Positions 29,243 to 39,075 of a stretch of DNA of 64,000 bases are shown here, in pieces. Numbering within the stretch: the stretch's first letter is position 1; each line of letters opens with the position of its first letter. The stretch spans positions 47,013 through 111,012 of the forward strand of contig JAEUIQ010000101.1 of NCBI GenBank assembly GCA_016794985.1. The letters are read 5' to 3'. The notes under the pieces were generated by a model, which saw nothing but the letters and a program-made list of their open reading frames with translations, ran no database searches and was not told the DNA's origin. The stretch is from Planctomycetaceae bacterium (GTDB lineage: Bacteria > Planctomycetota > Planctomycetia > Pirellulales > Pirellulaceae). Made by a program: the position numbers and the translations under genes.

Positions 29243-31024
29243 TTAGGCTTGGGACTTCGCGGTTTTCACCATTGCAATCCGAAGTTCTTGCAACTGCTTG
29301 TCATCGACCGTGCCTGGGGCACCGGTCATCAAGTCGGTTGCTTTTTGCGTCTTGGGGAACGCGATCACATCGCGAATATTGTCCAGACCCGCAAACAGCA
29401 TGACCACCCGATCCAATCCCAACGCAATTCCACCGTGCGGCGGTGCCCCACATTGGAGGGCATCCAATAGGAAACCAAATCGATCCTTGGCCATTTCCGG
29501 AGTCATCCCTAATAACTTGAAGATCAACGATTGGACTCCAGAATCATGGATTCGAATGGTGCCGCCGCCCGCTTCGAATCCGTTGATCACCAAGTCGTAG
29601 GCCTTCGCGCGAGCCCGACTTGGATCCGATTCCAAGAATTGGACATGGTCATCTTTAGCCGCAGTAAATGGATGATGCATGGCAATCCAACGCTTCTCTT
29701 CAGCATCAAATTCGAACATCGGGAACTCGACAACCCAAGAGAAGTGCATCGACTTTGGATCGTACAGTTTTAGTTCAGCCCCCAACGTTTTTCGCAAACC
29801 ATGTAACGCTTTGCAAGTGATCGCCCAGTCATCCGCGATCCACAAGAGGAGGTCTCCGGGCTTGGCTTGCATGGTTGTGTTCCAGCGGCTCTGCTCCGCG
29901 ACCGGAAAATTCTTGGCCAACGAACCCGACCATTGTCCGTCTTCTTCAATCTTGGCCCAAGCTAACCCTTTCGCATTGTAAGAATCCTTGACCAATGCCG
30001 TTAATTGGTCGATCCGGCGGCGAGCCAACAATTGTCCACCATTGGGCACACAAAGCCCACGCACAAACTTGCCAGCTTCCGCTACACCGCGAAATACTTG
30101 GAACTCGGATTGTCCAGCCAAAGCGGTACAGTCGACGATCTCCATCCCGAATCGCAGGTCCGGTGCATCGTGGCCGAACCGTCGCATCGCCTCGTCGTAA
30201 GTCATGCGAGGAAGTGGCGTTTGCAATTCAAGTCCCAGAACTTCTTTGGCCAACTTGACCATCAAGCCATCGATCAGGCCCATGACGTCGTTGTGATCGA
30301 CAAACGACATTTCGACGTCCAATTGGGTAAACTCCGGTTGGCGATCAGCCCGCAAATCTTCGTCACGGAAGCAACGGGCGATTTGGTAGTACCGGTCGTA
30401 TCCCGCAATCATCATGATCTGCTTGTATAGCTGCGGGGATTGGGGCAGGGCGTAAAAACAGTTTTCTTGAACGCGACTCGGAACAAGATAATCTCGAGCA
30501 CCTTCTGGGGTGCTCCGACCTAGAATCGGTGTCTCGACATCTACGAAATGGTGCTCGTCCATGTAATCGCGAATCAGCTTGGTCAAGCGATTGCGGAGCA
30601 GCAGCGTTTGTTGCATCACAGGGCGGCGCAAGTCAATATACCGATGTTCCAATCGAACCTCTTCACCGACCGGATCGGAACTCCCGGGCAAAAAAGGCAA
30701 AGTTCGACTGGGGTTCAAAACTGTCAACGAGTGTGCTTGAAGTTCGATTTCGCCGGTCGCCAATTTGGTGTTCGCTTTATCGCCACGCTGGACCACGGCC
30801 CCAACGACTTGAATCACGTACTCCGAACCCAATACGCGAGCCGCGTTCTTGACGTCTTCACTTGCCGCTTGGTCGATGACGATTTGGGTCAGCCCATATC
30901 GATCGCGTAGTTCGATAAATGTCGCGTTCTTGTGGTCACGGATGCGATCCACCCATCCGCTGAGAGTGACTGTTTGACCGATGTGTTGAGCCCGTAGCTC
31001 ACCACAAGTGTGCGTGCGATACAA
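29243..31024 (-). CDS. aspS: Aspartyl-tRNA synthetase
   Basis: A 593-residue class II synthetase of bacterial length. It has an N-terminal OB-fold anticodon domain (VTLSGWVDRIRDHKNATFIELRDRYG), motif 2 (YQIARCFRDEDLRADRQPEFTQLD), the bacterial GAD insertion (about residues 290-410), and motif 3 (GIALGLDRVVMLFAG). Whether it is discriminating for tRNA-Asp or also charges tRNA-Asn is not visible. It is the first gene of the minus-strand cluster with the UVR, epimerase and MfnF-like genes. Confidence 0.97.
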   Translation of the reverse strand: MYRTHTCGELRAQHIGQTVTLSGWVDRIRDHKNATFIELRDRYGLTQIVIDQAASEDVKNAARVLGSEYVIQVVGAVVQRGDKANTKLATGEIELQAHSLTVLNPSRTLPFLPGSSDPVGEEVRLEHRYIDLRRPVMQQTLLLRNRLTKLIRDYMDEHHFVDVETPILGRSTPEGARDYLVPSRVQENCFYALPQSPQLYKQIMMIAGYDRYYQIARCFRDEDLRADRQPEFTQLDVEMSFVDHNDVMGLIDGLMVKLAKEVLGLELQTPLPRMTYDEAMRRFGHDAPDLRFGMEIVDCTALAGQSEFQVFRGVAEAGKFVRGLCVPNGGQLLARRRIDQLTALVKDSYNAKGLAWAKIEEDGQWSGSLAKNFPVAEQSRWNTTMQAKPGDLLLWIADDWAITCKALHGLRKTLGAELKLYDPKSMHFSWVVEFPMFEFDAEEKRWIAMHHPFTAAKDDHVQFLESDPSRARAKAYDLVINGFEAGGGTIRIHDSGVQSLIFKLLGMTPEMAKDRFGFLLDALQCGAPPHGGIALGLDRVVMLFAGLDNIRDVIAFPKTQKATDLMTGAPGTVDDKQLQELRIAMVKTAKSQA

Positions 31025-31192
31025 TGGAGGCGTCCTTGTTCAAGTTCTTTGCCGTAAGCCGATTACGAAACACCAATCGTTGAGAGGCGGCACTTCCGAC
31101 CAACAGCCCAGCAAGGCCATGATCAAGCGCCGGTTCCGTTAATCTGCGAGCTGCCAAATTTTACGAAAATCGAAGATTTTGCGTAGGGCACT

Positions 31193-31666
31193 TTATCCCT
31201 GAACGGGTTGACGCGAGCGGCGATCGGTCGAAGCGACCGTGGTCCAATACACGATGATCCAAAGCAAATAAGCCACGCCGACACCTACAAACCAAGCATA
31301 AGTGTTGAAATTTGCTTCCGACATGATCTTTTCAGGCTTGGGACAAAGAAAAAACATCATAACCCAAGCCAAAATGATGGAGCCGATCCCCAAGGCAATA
31401 CGGTAACTTGCCAAGCGAACACCAATCCGCACACCAATCAGCAGCAACAGGTTTCCCAAAGTGCCAAACAAAGCCACAATCGAGAGCGCAGCGATCGCCG
31501 TGTTCACGAAAGTCTGGCGGTCGGTGTACTCGATGTTCTTCTCTACAAAAGCCTTGTAAATCATCCAGCCGACCGCGAATCCGTTAAAAATACAAATCAG
31601 CGTGTCGAGGCCAACAACCAAGAACCCGACCGGTCCCACGCGAAACGAACCTTGCTTTTCAGTCAT
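31193..31666 (-). CDS. Small four-span membrane protein
   Basis: A 157-residue protein with four hydrophobic spans (about residues 13-40, 55-80, 87-108 and 122-145). No recognisable motif was found. It lies upstream of aspS on the same strand with a 168-base gap. Function unknown. Confidence 0.7.
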   Translation of the reverse strand: MTEKQGSFRVGPVGFLVVGLDTLICIFNGFAVGWMIYKAFVEKNIEYTDRQTFVNTAIAALSIVALFGTLGNLLLLIGVRIGVRLASYRIALGIGSIILAWVMMFFLCPKPEKIMSEANFNTYAWFVGVGVAYLLWIIVYWTTVASTDRRSRQPVQG

Positions 31667-32009
31667 AAATCAATGCCTTTCCGGGGACCTACGAACCGTA
31701 CGAATGACCGCCTGTTCTCGAAAAACTTCCCGACCTGGAATCGTTTCAAGTCCAATTGCCTCGGGCGGAGGGCGGTCGGAAAATTGTCGCGGGCTCCATC
31801 TTACGTGGTTCTGTGATCTTGGCAAGGAACCACCGGTTTTCCAGTGGAATAAATCGTCATTACCAACGAATTGCCCGCAGCGCGGAACTATGGGATATAA
31901 TTGAACATTCCTGGGGAGTGGGAGTTGCTTGATGTCGATCGTAGAGAATTTGACGGTACAACACAGGACCTGGCGCCGTCCAGGGCTGCTGCCGTCGCGC
32001 GGAGGACGA

Positions 32010-34346
32010 ATGTTGCCAGAGTCGCGGATCATTCCTGCGGATGGCTTCGTGTTCCGGCCGCTTTCGTCGATCCGCCGACGCACGATGTCGAAAATCCGTT
32101 CGTCGAAAACCGAATTGTGGAAGATCCTACCGATACTTTGCGGTTGGCTTTTCGCCGGTTGGTCTGGATTGCTGGTGGCTCAAGATGGGGCATCCGTCTC
32201 GCCTAGCCTCCGAATCAAAGTCGCTCTTCCCATCACCGAGCAAGTGGACCGTCAAATACGCGCGGGCGTCGACCAAGCAGTGAAACAATGGGAGAGTCGG
32301 GAGCCCGTTGAACCGGGCCAACTGTTGGCTCGACCGACGATCCTACTCGAGTTTGATACATCGAATAATCTCAATGGCTTGGGCAGTTCATTCGAGAACT
32401 GTTTAGGATTGGCACGTTATCTTCAACGCCCGGAGTTAAACCAAGTTCGTTTGGTTGCCTATATTCCTGCTCCGACTGGCTTATCAGCCGAAGCCGGTCG
32501 GGATCGAAACGCCATTGCCAAAAGTCAACTCGGTGGTCATGCACTCTTGGTGGCGTTGGCATGCGAGCAGATATGGCTCGATACAGCGGCCGAATTGTTG
32601 GGAGTCGGCACCGACTCGATTGAACCAGAATTGGAACGAGGCAACTACGAGTTCATTGCCAAACGAGGCGTTCAGTGGCCGCCGGCAGTGGTGGCGGCGT
32701 TGGTGGATCCTCGGACTGGGCTAGTCCGGGTCAATCGAACCGATGGTAAGAACTTGATTACGGATCGCGCTGGTCGTGAATCCATCAGTGCAGCCGGTCA
32801 AGAAATCAGTAGCGAAGAGTTGCCGTTGCCGGGAACAGCTTCCGGTTGGACGGCGGGTCAACTAGCGGGATGGGGCTTGAGCCAACCACCGATCATCAAT
32901 CGCGATGATCTTATCGCTCGTTTGGAAACGGACCGCTTGGTCGATTTTGTCGTCGGACAGCAGTTCGACAAATGGTCGGTGGCCATGCTCAAAGTTGAGC
33001 AGTTGGATCGAGAATTCTTGACTTGGGCCACGCGGAGTCTCAATGCGGATCGCTTGTTGAATCAGACCAACATGCTGATATTGCGGATCGACACGTTGGG
33101 TAGCTACGATTTACGGGCCGCAGGTGATTTGGCGATCTTGGTCGCCGAATTGCAACACCAGGGTGTGCGAACCGTGGCAGTTCTTCCAAATGGGGCGAAA
33201 GGTGCGGAAACCATTCTCGCCTTGGCGTGTGATGAGATCGTCATCGACGAACAGGGGCGGTTTGGCGGCAATGTCACGCTCCCTCTTTCCGATGAAGCCG
33301 CTGAAACGGATCTGCTGAGCGTCGCGCAAACCGTGGCCGAACGCAAAGGGCGGGACTGGTCTCTGGTCGCCGCCTTGGCATTCGGCAATCAAACGACCTT
33401 CGAGTATCGAAATCGGCAGACCGGAGTGGTGCGGGTCTTGAACGAGGAACAATTCGGCGACTTGGTCGACCGCGATCAGTGGCAAGTTGGAGTAGAAGTT
33501 CGACTGGCTGCTGGCTTGACAGCCGATGAAGCGCGCCAACGTCGGATTGTGGACCACGTGCTCCCGAATGTCGATCAATTGGACACTCTCTATAAATTCG
33601 ATACTTATCGAACGCTGCAACCAACCTTTTCGGATCGCACGATTCAGCGAATTGCGAAATTCGTCAGTCGCCCGGGGATCGCTCATTTGCTATTGATGTT
33701 CGGGTTTTTCATGTTGATGATCGAGTTGTCCTCGCCGGGGATCGGAGTCCCGGGTTTTATTTCTGCCTGCTGTTTGAGCTTGTTTTTCTGGGGTAACTAT
33801 TTGGAAGGCAGCGCCGGCGCCTTCGAGATTATTTTGTTCGTGTTGGGTCTCGCCTTTGTTCTGATCGAAATCTTTGTCGTCCCGGGATTCGGGCTGTTTG
33901 GAATTAGCGGGGCGATGGCCATCTTGGTATCGATTGTTTTGGCCGGACAGAACTTTGTCGTGCCGTACAGCACCCAAGATTATCAACAAGTTGCCTGGAG
34001 CATGACCTCGGTCTTGGGTGCGTTGGCCGGGGTGTTCGGCGCTGTATTGTTCATCCAATACTATATGGAAAGCGTCCCGGTTCTGAATCGCTTGATTTTG
34101 AAACCACCAGGCGACAACGGAAATCTCCAAGTGGAGACGCCATCGAGATACGGACACCTCATCGATCGGCGCGGGGTCACCATTACTCCCTTGATTCCAG
34201 CCGGTAAGGTGCGATTCGGTTCCGAGGTCGTCAGCGTCGTTACCGATGGACATTATGTGGACGCGGGACGCGAAATCGTGGTTTACGAGGTTTTGGACAC
34301 GATCGTCAAGGTTCGGTTGAGCGAGGGGGCAAATCCAAACGCATGA
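32010..34346 (+). CDS. Long NfeD-family / ClpP-class membrane protein
   Basis: About 778 residues. The N-terminal hydrophobic signal ends near LVAQDG. Two ClpP-class-like segments follow (VALPITEQVDRQIRAGVDQAV, and later LRIDTLGSYDLRAAGDLAILVAELQHQGVRTVAVL with a repeated VIDEQGRFGG). A four-span NfeD membrane region (about residues 560-670) and a C-terminal OB-like NfeD domain (DRRGVTITPLIPAGKVRFGSEVVSVVTDGHYVDAGREIVV) complete it. The Ser-Lys dyad of active proteases is not clearly visible. The start is uncertain: ATG 32010 has GGAGG five bases upstream; ATG 32085 is the alternative. Confidence 0.82.
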   Translation: MLPESRIIPADGFVFRPLSSIRRRTMSKIRSSKTELWKILPILCGWLFAGWSGLLVAQDGASVSPSLRIKVALPITEQVDRQIRAGVDQAVKQWESREPVEPGQLLARPTILLEFDTSNNLNGLGSSFENCLGLARYLQRPELNQVRLVAYIPAPTGLSAEAGRDRNAIAKSQLGGHALLVALACEQIWLDTAAELLGVGTDSIEPELERGNYEFIAKRGVQWPPAVVAALVDPRTGLVRVNRTDGKNLITDRAGRESISAAGQEISSEELPLPGTASGWTAGQLAGWGLSQPPIINRDDLIARLETDRLVDFVVGQQFDKWSVAMLKVEQLDREFLTWATRSLNADRLLNQTNMLILRIDTLGSYDLRAAGDLAILVAELQHQGVRTVAVLPNGAKGAETILALACDEIVIDEQGRFGGNVTLPLSDEAAETDLLSVAQTVAERKGRDWSLVAALAFGNQTTFEYRNRQTGVVRVLNEEQFGDLVDRDQWQVGVEVRLAAGLTADEARQRRIVDHVLPNVDQLDTLYKFDTYRTLQPTFSDRTIQRIAKFVSRPGIAHLLLMFGFFMLMIELSSPGIGVPGFISACCLSLFFWGNYLEGSAGAFEIILFVLGLAFVLIEIFVVPGFGLFGISGAMAILVSIVLAGQNFVVPYSTQDYQQVAWSMTSVLGALAGVFGAVLFIQYYMESVPVLNRLILKPPGDNGNLQVETPSRYGHLIDRRGVTITPLIPAGKVRFGSEVVSVVTDGHYVDAGREIVVYEVLDTIVKVRLSEGANPNA

Positions 34347-34939
34347 GCTATTTTGCAATCGCGTGGCTATGCTTCTTAGCTTTCCTAGTCGTCATCGTGT
34401 TGGAGATGTTGTTGCCCTCCGCCGGCGTGCTATTTGTGCTCAGTGTCCTGTTGGCGATTGCAGCGGTCGTCTTTGCCTTCATGCACTCACTTTACTTGGG
34501 GGCCGCCATGGTGGTGATTCTGGCGATTTCCATGCCCGGGTTGTTTGCCCTCTTTTCGCGGATTTGGCCGCACACTCCCTTGGGCAAAAAATTGATCATT
34601 TCGGCTCCGACCCCGGACTCCGTAATGCCGCCATCGGACAAGGAAACGGGTCTCGGTCAACTCAAAGGCGAGAAGGCCGAGGTTTTATCCCCAATGCTGC
34701 CGACCGGATCTGTACGGATTGGGGACAAAACCTTGGTAGCGACGAGCGAAACCGGAGCGATTGAAGTCGGACAATGGGTCCGCGTAGTACGCATCCAAAT
34801 GAACCGATTGTTTGTGGTTCCGATCGAAGTCACCGATGACTTGCAGTCACCCGGAGGATTCGAACAAAAACTGGACCAAACTGTCGAGGCGACGTTCAAT
34901 GACTTCGACTGGGAAAGCGAAGGCCCCGAACGTCGGTAA
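34343..34939 (+). CDS. Short NfeD-family membrane protein
   Basis: A 198-residue protein with two to three membrane spans (residues 5-75) and a C-terminal OB-type NfeD domain (LKGEKAEVLSPMLPTGSVRIGDKTLVATSETGAIEVGQWVRVVRI). It overlaps the long NfeD gene by four bases (ATGA), so the two are translated together. The pairing of a long and a short NfeD protein is typical of this family, linked in other bacteria to stomatin-like membrane organisation; no stomatin gene is adjacent. Confidence 0.88.
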   Translation: MSYFAIAWLCFLAFLVVIVLEMLLPSAGVLFVLSVLLAIAAVVFAFMHSLYLGAAMVVILAISMPGLFALFSRIWPHTPLGKKLIISAPTPDSVMPPSDKETGLGQLKGEKAEVLSPMLPTGSVRIGDKTLVATSETGAIEVGQWVRVVRIQMNRLFVVPIEVTDDLQSPGGFEQKLDQTVEATFNDFDWESEGPERR

Positions 34940-35299
34940 GGTCAAATTCCACTTCATCCTGTCGAGAGGCCGCACCTCAAGTGGATTCTGCCGCCCTCCC
35001 AAAAACGAGTGCCGATGGATGGTTTCGGTACGGAGGCTGTTTCTGCCGCCGTCCTTTCCTGGACCGGTGTTGTTGCGTCTAGTCAGAAGACGAAAAAGGA
35101 CCAAACTCGAGTCAAATGAGGTAACGACTGCCGAGAATTGCCTCGCGTGGAAACGCCAGTTTGGATCCTGACCCGCTAGCAAGAAAAGTTCTAGACTCCC
35201 ATAATGACCCGCCTAATATTCGGTCCGACTCGGTGTTGGTATGCGATCAAAACTTGAGTTGGCCGTCCGGTAATTCACTTGCTGGCAGAGTGTGTGACG
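34940..35299. other. Intergenic region between NfeD and guaB
   Basis: 360 bases with no supported gene. I see no clear terminator, and no promoter with good -35 and -10 boxes, although a guaB promoter must lie here. A short interrupted inverted repeat (CCACTT/AAGTGG, GAGG/CCTC) near 34950-34985 is too weak to call. Confidence 0.5.
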
Positions 35300-36775
35300 A
35301 TGAACGACAAAATACGTGGAATGACCATTACCTTTGACGACGTGCTCCTTGAACCTCGTTACAGTGAAGTTGTGCCCTCGGAAGTCGACGTCAGTACTCG
35401 GTTGACCAATCGAATTCGCCTGAATATCCCGCTGCTTAGTTCGCCCATGGATACGGTCACGGAAAGTGAAATGGCGATCGCGCTGGCGAAAGTGGGAGGT
35501 TTGGGAGTTATACACAAAAATTTAAGCATTGAGGCACAAACCGAGGAAGTCAACAAGGTCAAGCGCAGTGCTAATGGAATCATCGAAGATCCGGTCACCT
35601 TGCGGCCGGATGATTCGATTGCCGAGGCGCGGCAAGTCATGCAGCAGCATAACGTCTCTGGAATCCCAATTGTCAATGATGGCGGTCGGTTGGTCGGTAT
35701 TTTGACGCGTCGGGATTTACGATTTTTGGAAGAAAATGACAAGTTGATTCGCGATGTCATGACCAGCGAGAACTTGGTAACGGCTACGGGAAATTTGACG
35801 CTTGCAGAAGCTGAGCAAATTTTAACGGCTAAAAAGGTGGAGAAACTTTTACTAATTGACGAAGAAGGAAGATTAACGGGATTAATCACGATCAAAGACA
35901 TCGACATGATGAACCGGTTTCCGAACGCTTGCAAGGACAAGCAAGGTCGGTTACGAGCCGGGGCAGCGGTAGGTGTTTTCGATTTCGAGCGGGTGGAAAG
36001 CCTGATTCGCAAGGGAGTGGACATCCTCATTGTGGATTCGGCTCATGGTCACTCGAAGAACGTGATTGAGACCGTACGTGAAATCAAACGCCAATGGGAC
36101 ATTGACGTTGTCGCTGGGAATGTCGCGACCGAAGAAGGGACGCGGGATCTGATCCAAGCGGGAGCGGATGCTGTCAAAGTTGGAATTGGTCCGGGCTCCA
36201 TTTGCACAACCCGAGTCGTATCCGGCGTCGGTGTTCCGCAGATTTCTGCGGTCATGAGTGCTGCGAAAGTAGCCATGGAAACGAATACCCCGATCATTTC
36301 CGATGGTGGTGTTCGGTTTTCGGGCGACATCACCAAGGCGATTGCTGCGGGTGCTCACAGCGTCATGATTGGCAGCCTATTTGCGGGGATGGCGGAGAGT
36401 CCTGGCCAAGTGATCTTGTATCAAGGTCGGACGTTCAAAGCTTATCGCGGTATGGGTTCCATGGGGGCAATGGTGAAGGGTTCGAGTGAACGCTATCGCC
36501 AGGCGGGGGCTCCGAACGGCAAGTTTGTCCCCGAAGGTGTTGAGGGCCGGGTCCCGTTTCGGGGTTCACTGAGTGATTTCACGTTTCAGTTGGTCGGCGG
36601 GTTGCGCGCTGGAATGGGTTACTGCGGGACTCGATCGATTGAAGAATTGCGTAAGGAAGCGCGATTCATCCAGATTTCGGCGGCTAGTGTCAGAGAGAAT
36701 CATCCACATGATATCGCCATCACGCAGGAAGCGCCTAATTACAGCCCTGACATCGGGGGCGGAGATTTTCTATAA
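35300..36775 (+). CDS. guaB: IMP dehydrogenase
   Basis: A 491-residue enzyme that oxidises IMP to XMP with NAD+ in guanine nucleotide synthesis. It has the barrel start MTITFDDVLLEPRYSEV, a tandem CBS insertion (about residues 95-205), the catalytic-Cys loop GIGPGSICTTRVVSGVGVPQ, ISDGGVRFSGDITKA, and the flap YRGMGSMGAM. I chose the ATG at 35300; a TTG at 35279 would add seven residues. The CBS domains imply adenine/guanine nucleotide control, as known for the family. Confidence 0.97.
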   Translation: MNDKIRGMTITFDDVLLEPRYSEVVPSEVDVSTRLTNRIRLNIPLLSSPMDTVTESEMAIALAKVGGLGVIHKNLSIEAQTEEVNKVKRSANGIIEDPVTLRPDDSIAEARQVMQQHNVSGIPIVNDGGRLVGILTRRDLRFLEENDKLIRDVMTSENLVTATGNLTLAEAEQILTAKKVEKLLLIDEEGRLTGLITIKDIDMMNRFPNACKDKQGRLRAGAAVGVFDFERVESLIRKGVDILIVDSAHGHSKNVIETVREIKRQWDIDVVAGNVATEEGTRDLIQAGADAVKVGIGPGSICTTRVVSGVGVPQISAVMSAAKVAMETNTPIISDGGVRFSGDITKAIAAGAHSVMIGSLFAGMAESPGQVILYQGRTFKAYRGMGSMGAMVKGSSERYRQAGAPNGKFVPEGVEGRVPFRGSLSDFTFQLVGGLRAGMGYCGTRSIEELRKEARFIQISAASVRENHPHDIAITQEAPNYSPDIGGGDFL

Positions 36776-36806
36776 CGGTTGGTGGCGGACACCAATTCGC
36801 CGCACG

Positions 36807-38813
36807 ATGGGCTGGGCGTTACTAGCCGCTTCAGCGGGACTGTTATCACAAGACTCGTTGTGCGCTCAGAATGCCGCAATTGGCAGTGGTGTAAGGAAAG
36901 CGGCAAGCCCGCGGAGCGTTGCGACCGCATCGGAACAAGCCCCGCCGACCCTCTCACCGATTCAAGAACTGCATCGGCGGTCGTACTATCAAGCGATTCA
37001 AGCCGGATACAACCCGGCTCAAGCGAAGGCCCATGCCGACGCGGTTGCGCAGCGAGCCACGGCTTCGCCGGCACCGGCAGCCCCTCCGGCTTATGTTCCT
37101 GCGACGCAGCAGGCTCAACAATTCGAACAACAGCGAATCGCACAGCAACAGCAGATGGCGGCAGCGCAGCAGAATGCCCGCTTGATGCAGTCCCTCCAGC
37201 GGCAACGGGGCGCTGTAGTCGCTCGGACCCCGCAGCGGGCTCCGGCGCCTGCGACCGCATCAACGGCAATCGCCAGTACCGGAAGCGACGCGGAATCGCG
37301 TGGTGTCCGCGCGGCGTCGGCCCAGTTAGCGAAAATGCAAGCTCGGTCGGAGCGAATTGAAACCGCGGTCGAAACGCCGGCACCGTCTTCACTCAGTCGT
37401 CCAAGTTCAGCGGCAAGCTCGTCCCCAGTGGGCATGACCTCGACGGCCCCCAAATCCGTGCTGGAGCCACTCGAACTAGAACTGCCTGGTCCGATGGTCG
37501 GTCCAGAAGCGGCGTCCGCCAATTCGGCTGGATCAACCGCTAAGGAAACGGCCCCGGCTGTCGTTCCGGCACCACCTTCGTTGCCCGGCGCGCCGCGAGT
37601 TCCAAGAAAGCTACCGATTGTCGATCCGCAACCTTTACAGCGGACTCCTTCGGAGTTGGAAGTTGAGTTGGAGGGCTACACTGACGAACTGCTGAAGAAA
37701 GATGGAAGCCCTGAGCCTCTACCTCTTCCCAATCAACAAGTAACTTATCAACAGCCGATTCAAACACCTTCGTATGCCCGACAAGACTACATTCCAAGTC
37801 TCGGGCAAGGTAATGGCATTGCTGCCCCCCCGGCCCAATTGGTGGGTCGGCCAGATGAAGCCGCCATCGAGGGCAATGTCAGCGGATTCGGAATCGAGCC
37901 TGTTCCGGGACAGGTCTCCCCCTCCCTTGCGAACAGCAGCGAACCGAACCTCAATTCTTCGTGGCAACAGCAGCCTTTGGAAATGGATGTACCACCGCCA
38001 ACTGGGGTCCGTGTCCAGCCGGTTTCCAGTGCGGGGCGTCGAGTCTCGTCACGCAACGCATGGATGCAAGATCCCACCAATCAAGTGGAGCCACAGGAAA
38101 TCAACGGAGAAGAACCTCTGCCTGCCCCCGATGAATTGGACGATGACATTCGAGTCGAGACCATGAAAAAATCTTGTTCTGATTTTCGAAAAGAACTATT
38201 GGGAACAAGTTTAAGAGATATCTCGCTGGATCTGTCGATCCCTGCTGAAAGTGTGCCATCTGGTGAGACGGAACTGGCCATGCGAGAGTGGCGAAGTCCC
38301 GAAGATCAGCTGATCACACGAGGTCGAGTTGTCTCCGCAACCAACCGGGATGTTCGCATCATCGAGGAAGGTGGACAGGAACGCGTGTTGTCGCTGGCCC
38401 AGCTAAGTGCGACGGACCAGAAATTCGTGTGGGATGTATTGAACCTGCCTTTCGAGTGTGAGTTCTTGAGTTCTGAACTCTATTGTCGAAGTTTTGCCCC
38501 GACCCACGTGGCTTGGCACGCTTCGAATCTCTGTCACAAGCCGTTGTACTTTGAGGACATTCAATTGGAACGGTACGGTCACACGGTGGGCCCGATCAAG
38601 CAACCCGTCAAATCGGCTGCGAAGTTCTTGATTCAAGCGGCGTTGTTGCCCTACCAAACGGCACTGTATCCTCCGAACGAATGCCAATACCCCTTGGGTT
38701 TGTTCCGACCTGGGAACTGTGCTCCCTACTTGCGGACACCATTCCCTTGGGAGCGTCGGGCCATCGGCTACCAAGCAGGGGTGGCTACGGGAATGTTCTT
38801 GCTAGTTCCCTAA
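36807..38813 (+). CDS. Exported Pro/Gln/Ala-rich protein with SHD1-like domain
   Basis: About 668 residues from ATG 36807, whose product begins with a short hydrophobic signal (WALLAASAGLLSQDSLCAQ). An ATG at 36708 inside guaB would add basic residues before it. The middle is low complexity (Ala, Pro, Gln and Ser repeats, about residues 60-430). The C-terminus contains RGRVVSATNRDVRIIEEGGQERVLSLAQLSATDQKFV, which resembles the SLA1-homology (SHD1) fold frequent in planctomycete exported proteins, followed by a Cys-containing conserved block. No enzyme function is visible. A terminator follows at 38914. Confidence 0.75.
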   Translation: MGWALLAASAGLLSQDSLCAQNAAIGSGVRKAASPRSVATASEQAPPTLSPIQELHRRSYYQAIQAGYNPAQAKAHADAVAQRATASPAPAAPPAYVPATQQAQQFEQQRIAQQQQMAAAQQNARLMQSLQRQRGAVVARTPQRAPAPATASTAIASTGSDAESRGVRAASAQLAKMQARSERIETAVETPAPSSLSRPSSAASSSPVGMTSTAPKSVLEPLELELPGPMVGPEAASANSAGSTAKETAPAVVPAPPSLPGAPRVPRKLPIVDPQPLQRTPSELEVELEGYTDELLKKDGSPEPLPLPNQQVTYQQPIQTPSYARQDYIPSLGQGNGIAAPPAQLVGRPDEAAIEGNVSGFGIEPVPGQVSPSLANSSEPNLNSSWQQQPLEMDVPPPTGVRVQPVSSAGRRVSSRNAWMQDPTNQVEPQEINGEEPLPAPDELDDDIRVETMKKSCSDFRKELLGTSLRDISLDLSIPAESVPSGETELAMREWRSPEDQLITRGRVVSATNRDVRIIEEGGQERVLSLAQLSATDQKFVWDVLNLPFECEFLSSELYCRSFAPTHVAWHASNLCHKPLYFEDIQLERYGHTVGPIKQPVKSAAKFLIQAALLPYQTALYPPNECQYPLGLFRPGNCAPYLRTPFPWERRAIGYQAGVATGMFLLVP

Positions 38814-38913
38814 GGGGTGGCGAAGCGGCGGCCGGAGGCCAGAAAATGTCGGACGGTATGCGGCGACGCACCGGTCGGCAAGACCAACGATTACTTCGCG
38901 AGAGCGATTGGAA

Positions 38914-38958
38914 CCGAACGATGCGGTTGGCTTCGGCCCCGCGTCGTTCGGGTTTTTT
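38914..38958 (+). terminator. Intrinsic terminator after the SHD1-like protein
   Basis: CCGAACGATGCGG (38914-38926) pairs over 13 positions with CCGCGTCGTTCGG (38939-38951), with one G-U pair, followed by a run of T at 38953-38958. It isolates the upstream gene from the promoter at 38991. Confidence 0.8.
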
Positions 38959-38990
38959 GTTGGAATTTGAGGCTTCAAGAATGTCGAAAT

Positions 38991-39020
38991 TTGACGAATC
39001 GCGAGGGTTGGACCTAGAAT
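38991..39020 (+). promoter_or_regulatory. Sigma-70-type promoter of the kinase-protease cassette
   Basis: TTGACG (38991-38996), an 18-base spacer and TAGAAT (39015-39020); both boxes match five of six consensus bases. The predicted start near 39027 lies about 50 bases before the first ATG at 39076, and the promoter sits 33 bases after a terminator. Confidence 0.72.
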
Positions 39021-39075
39021 TATGCCATCGGGCGCCTCAAGTTGTGGGCTTCCGAAGTACTGCGAGGGGTCCTCA

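Noticed and set aside
36573..36806. Long N-terminal extension of the SHD1-like protein
   Set aside because: It lies within the guaB coding region; the first sensible start is at 36807 or at most 36708.
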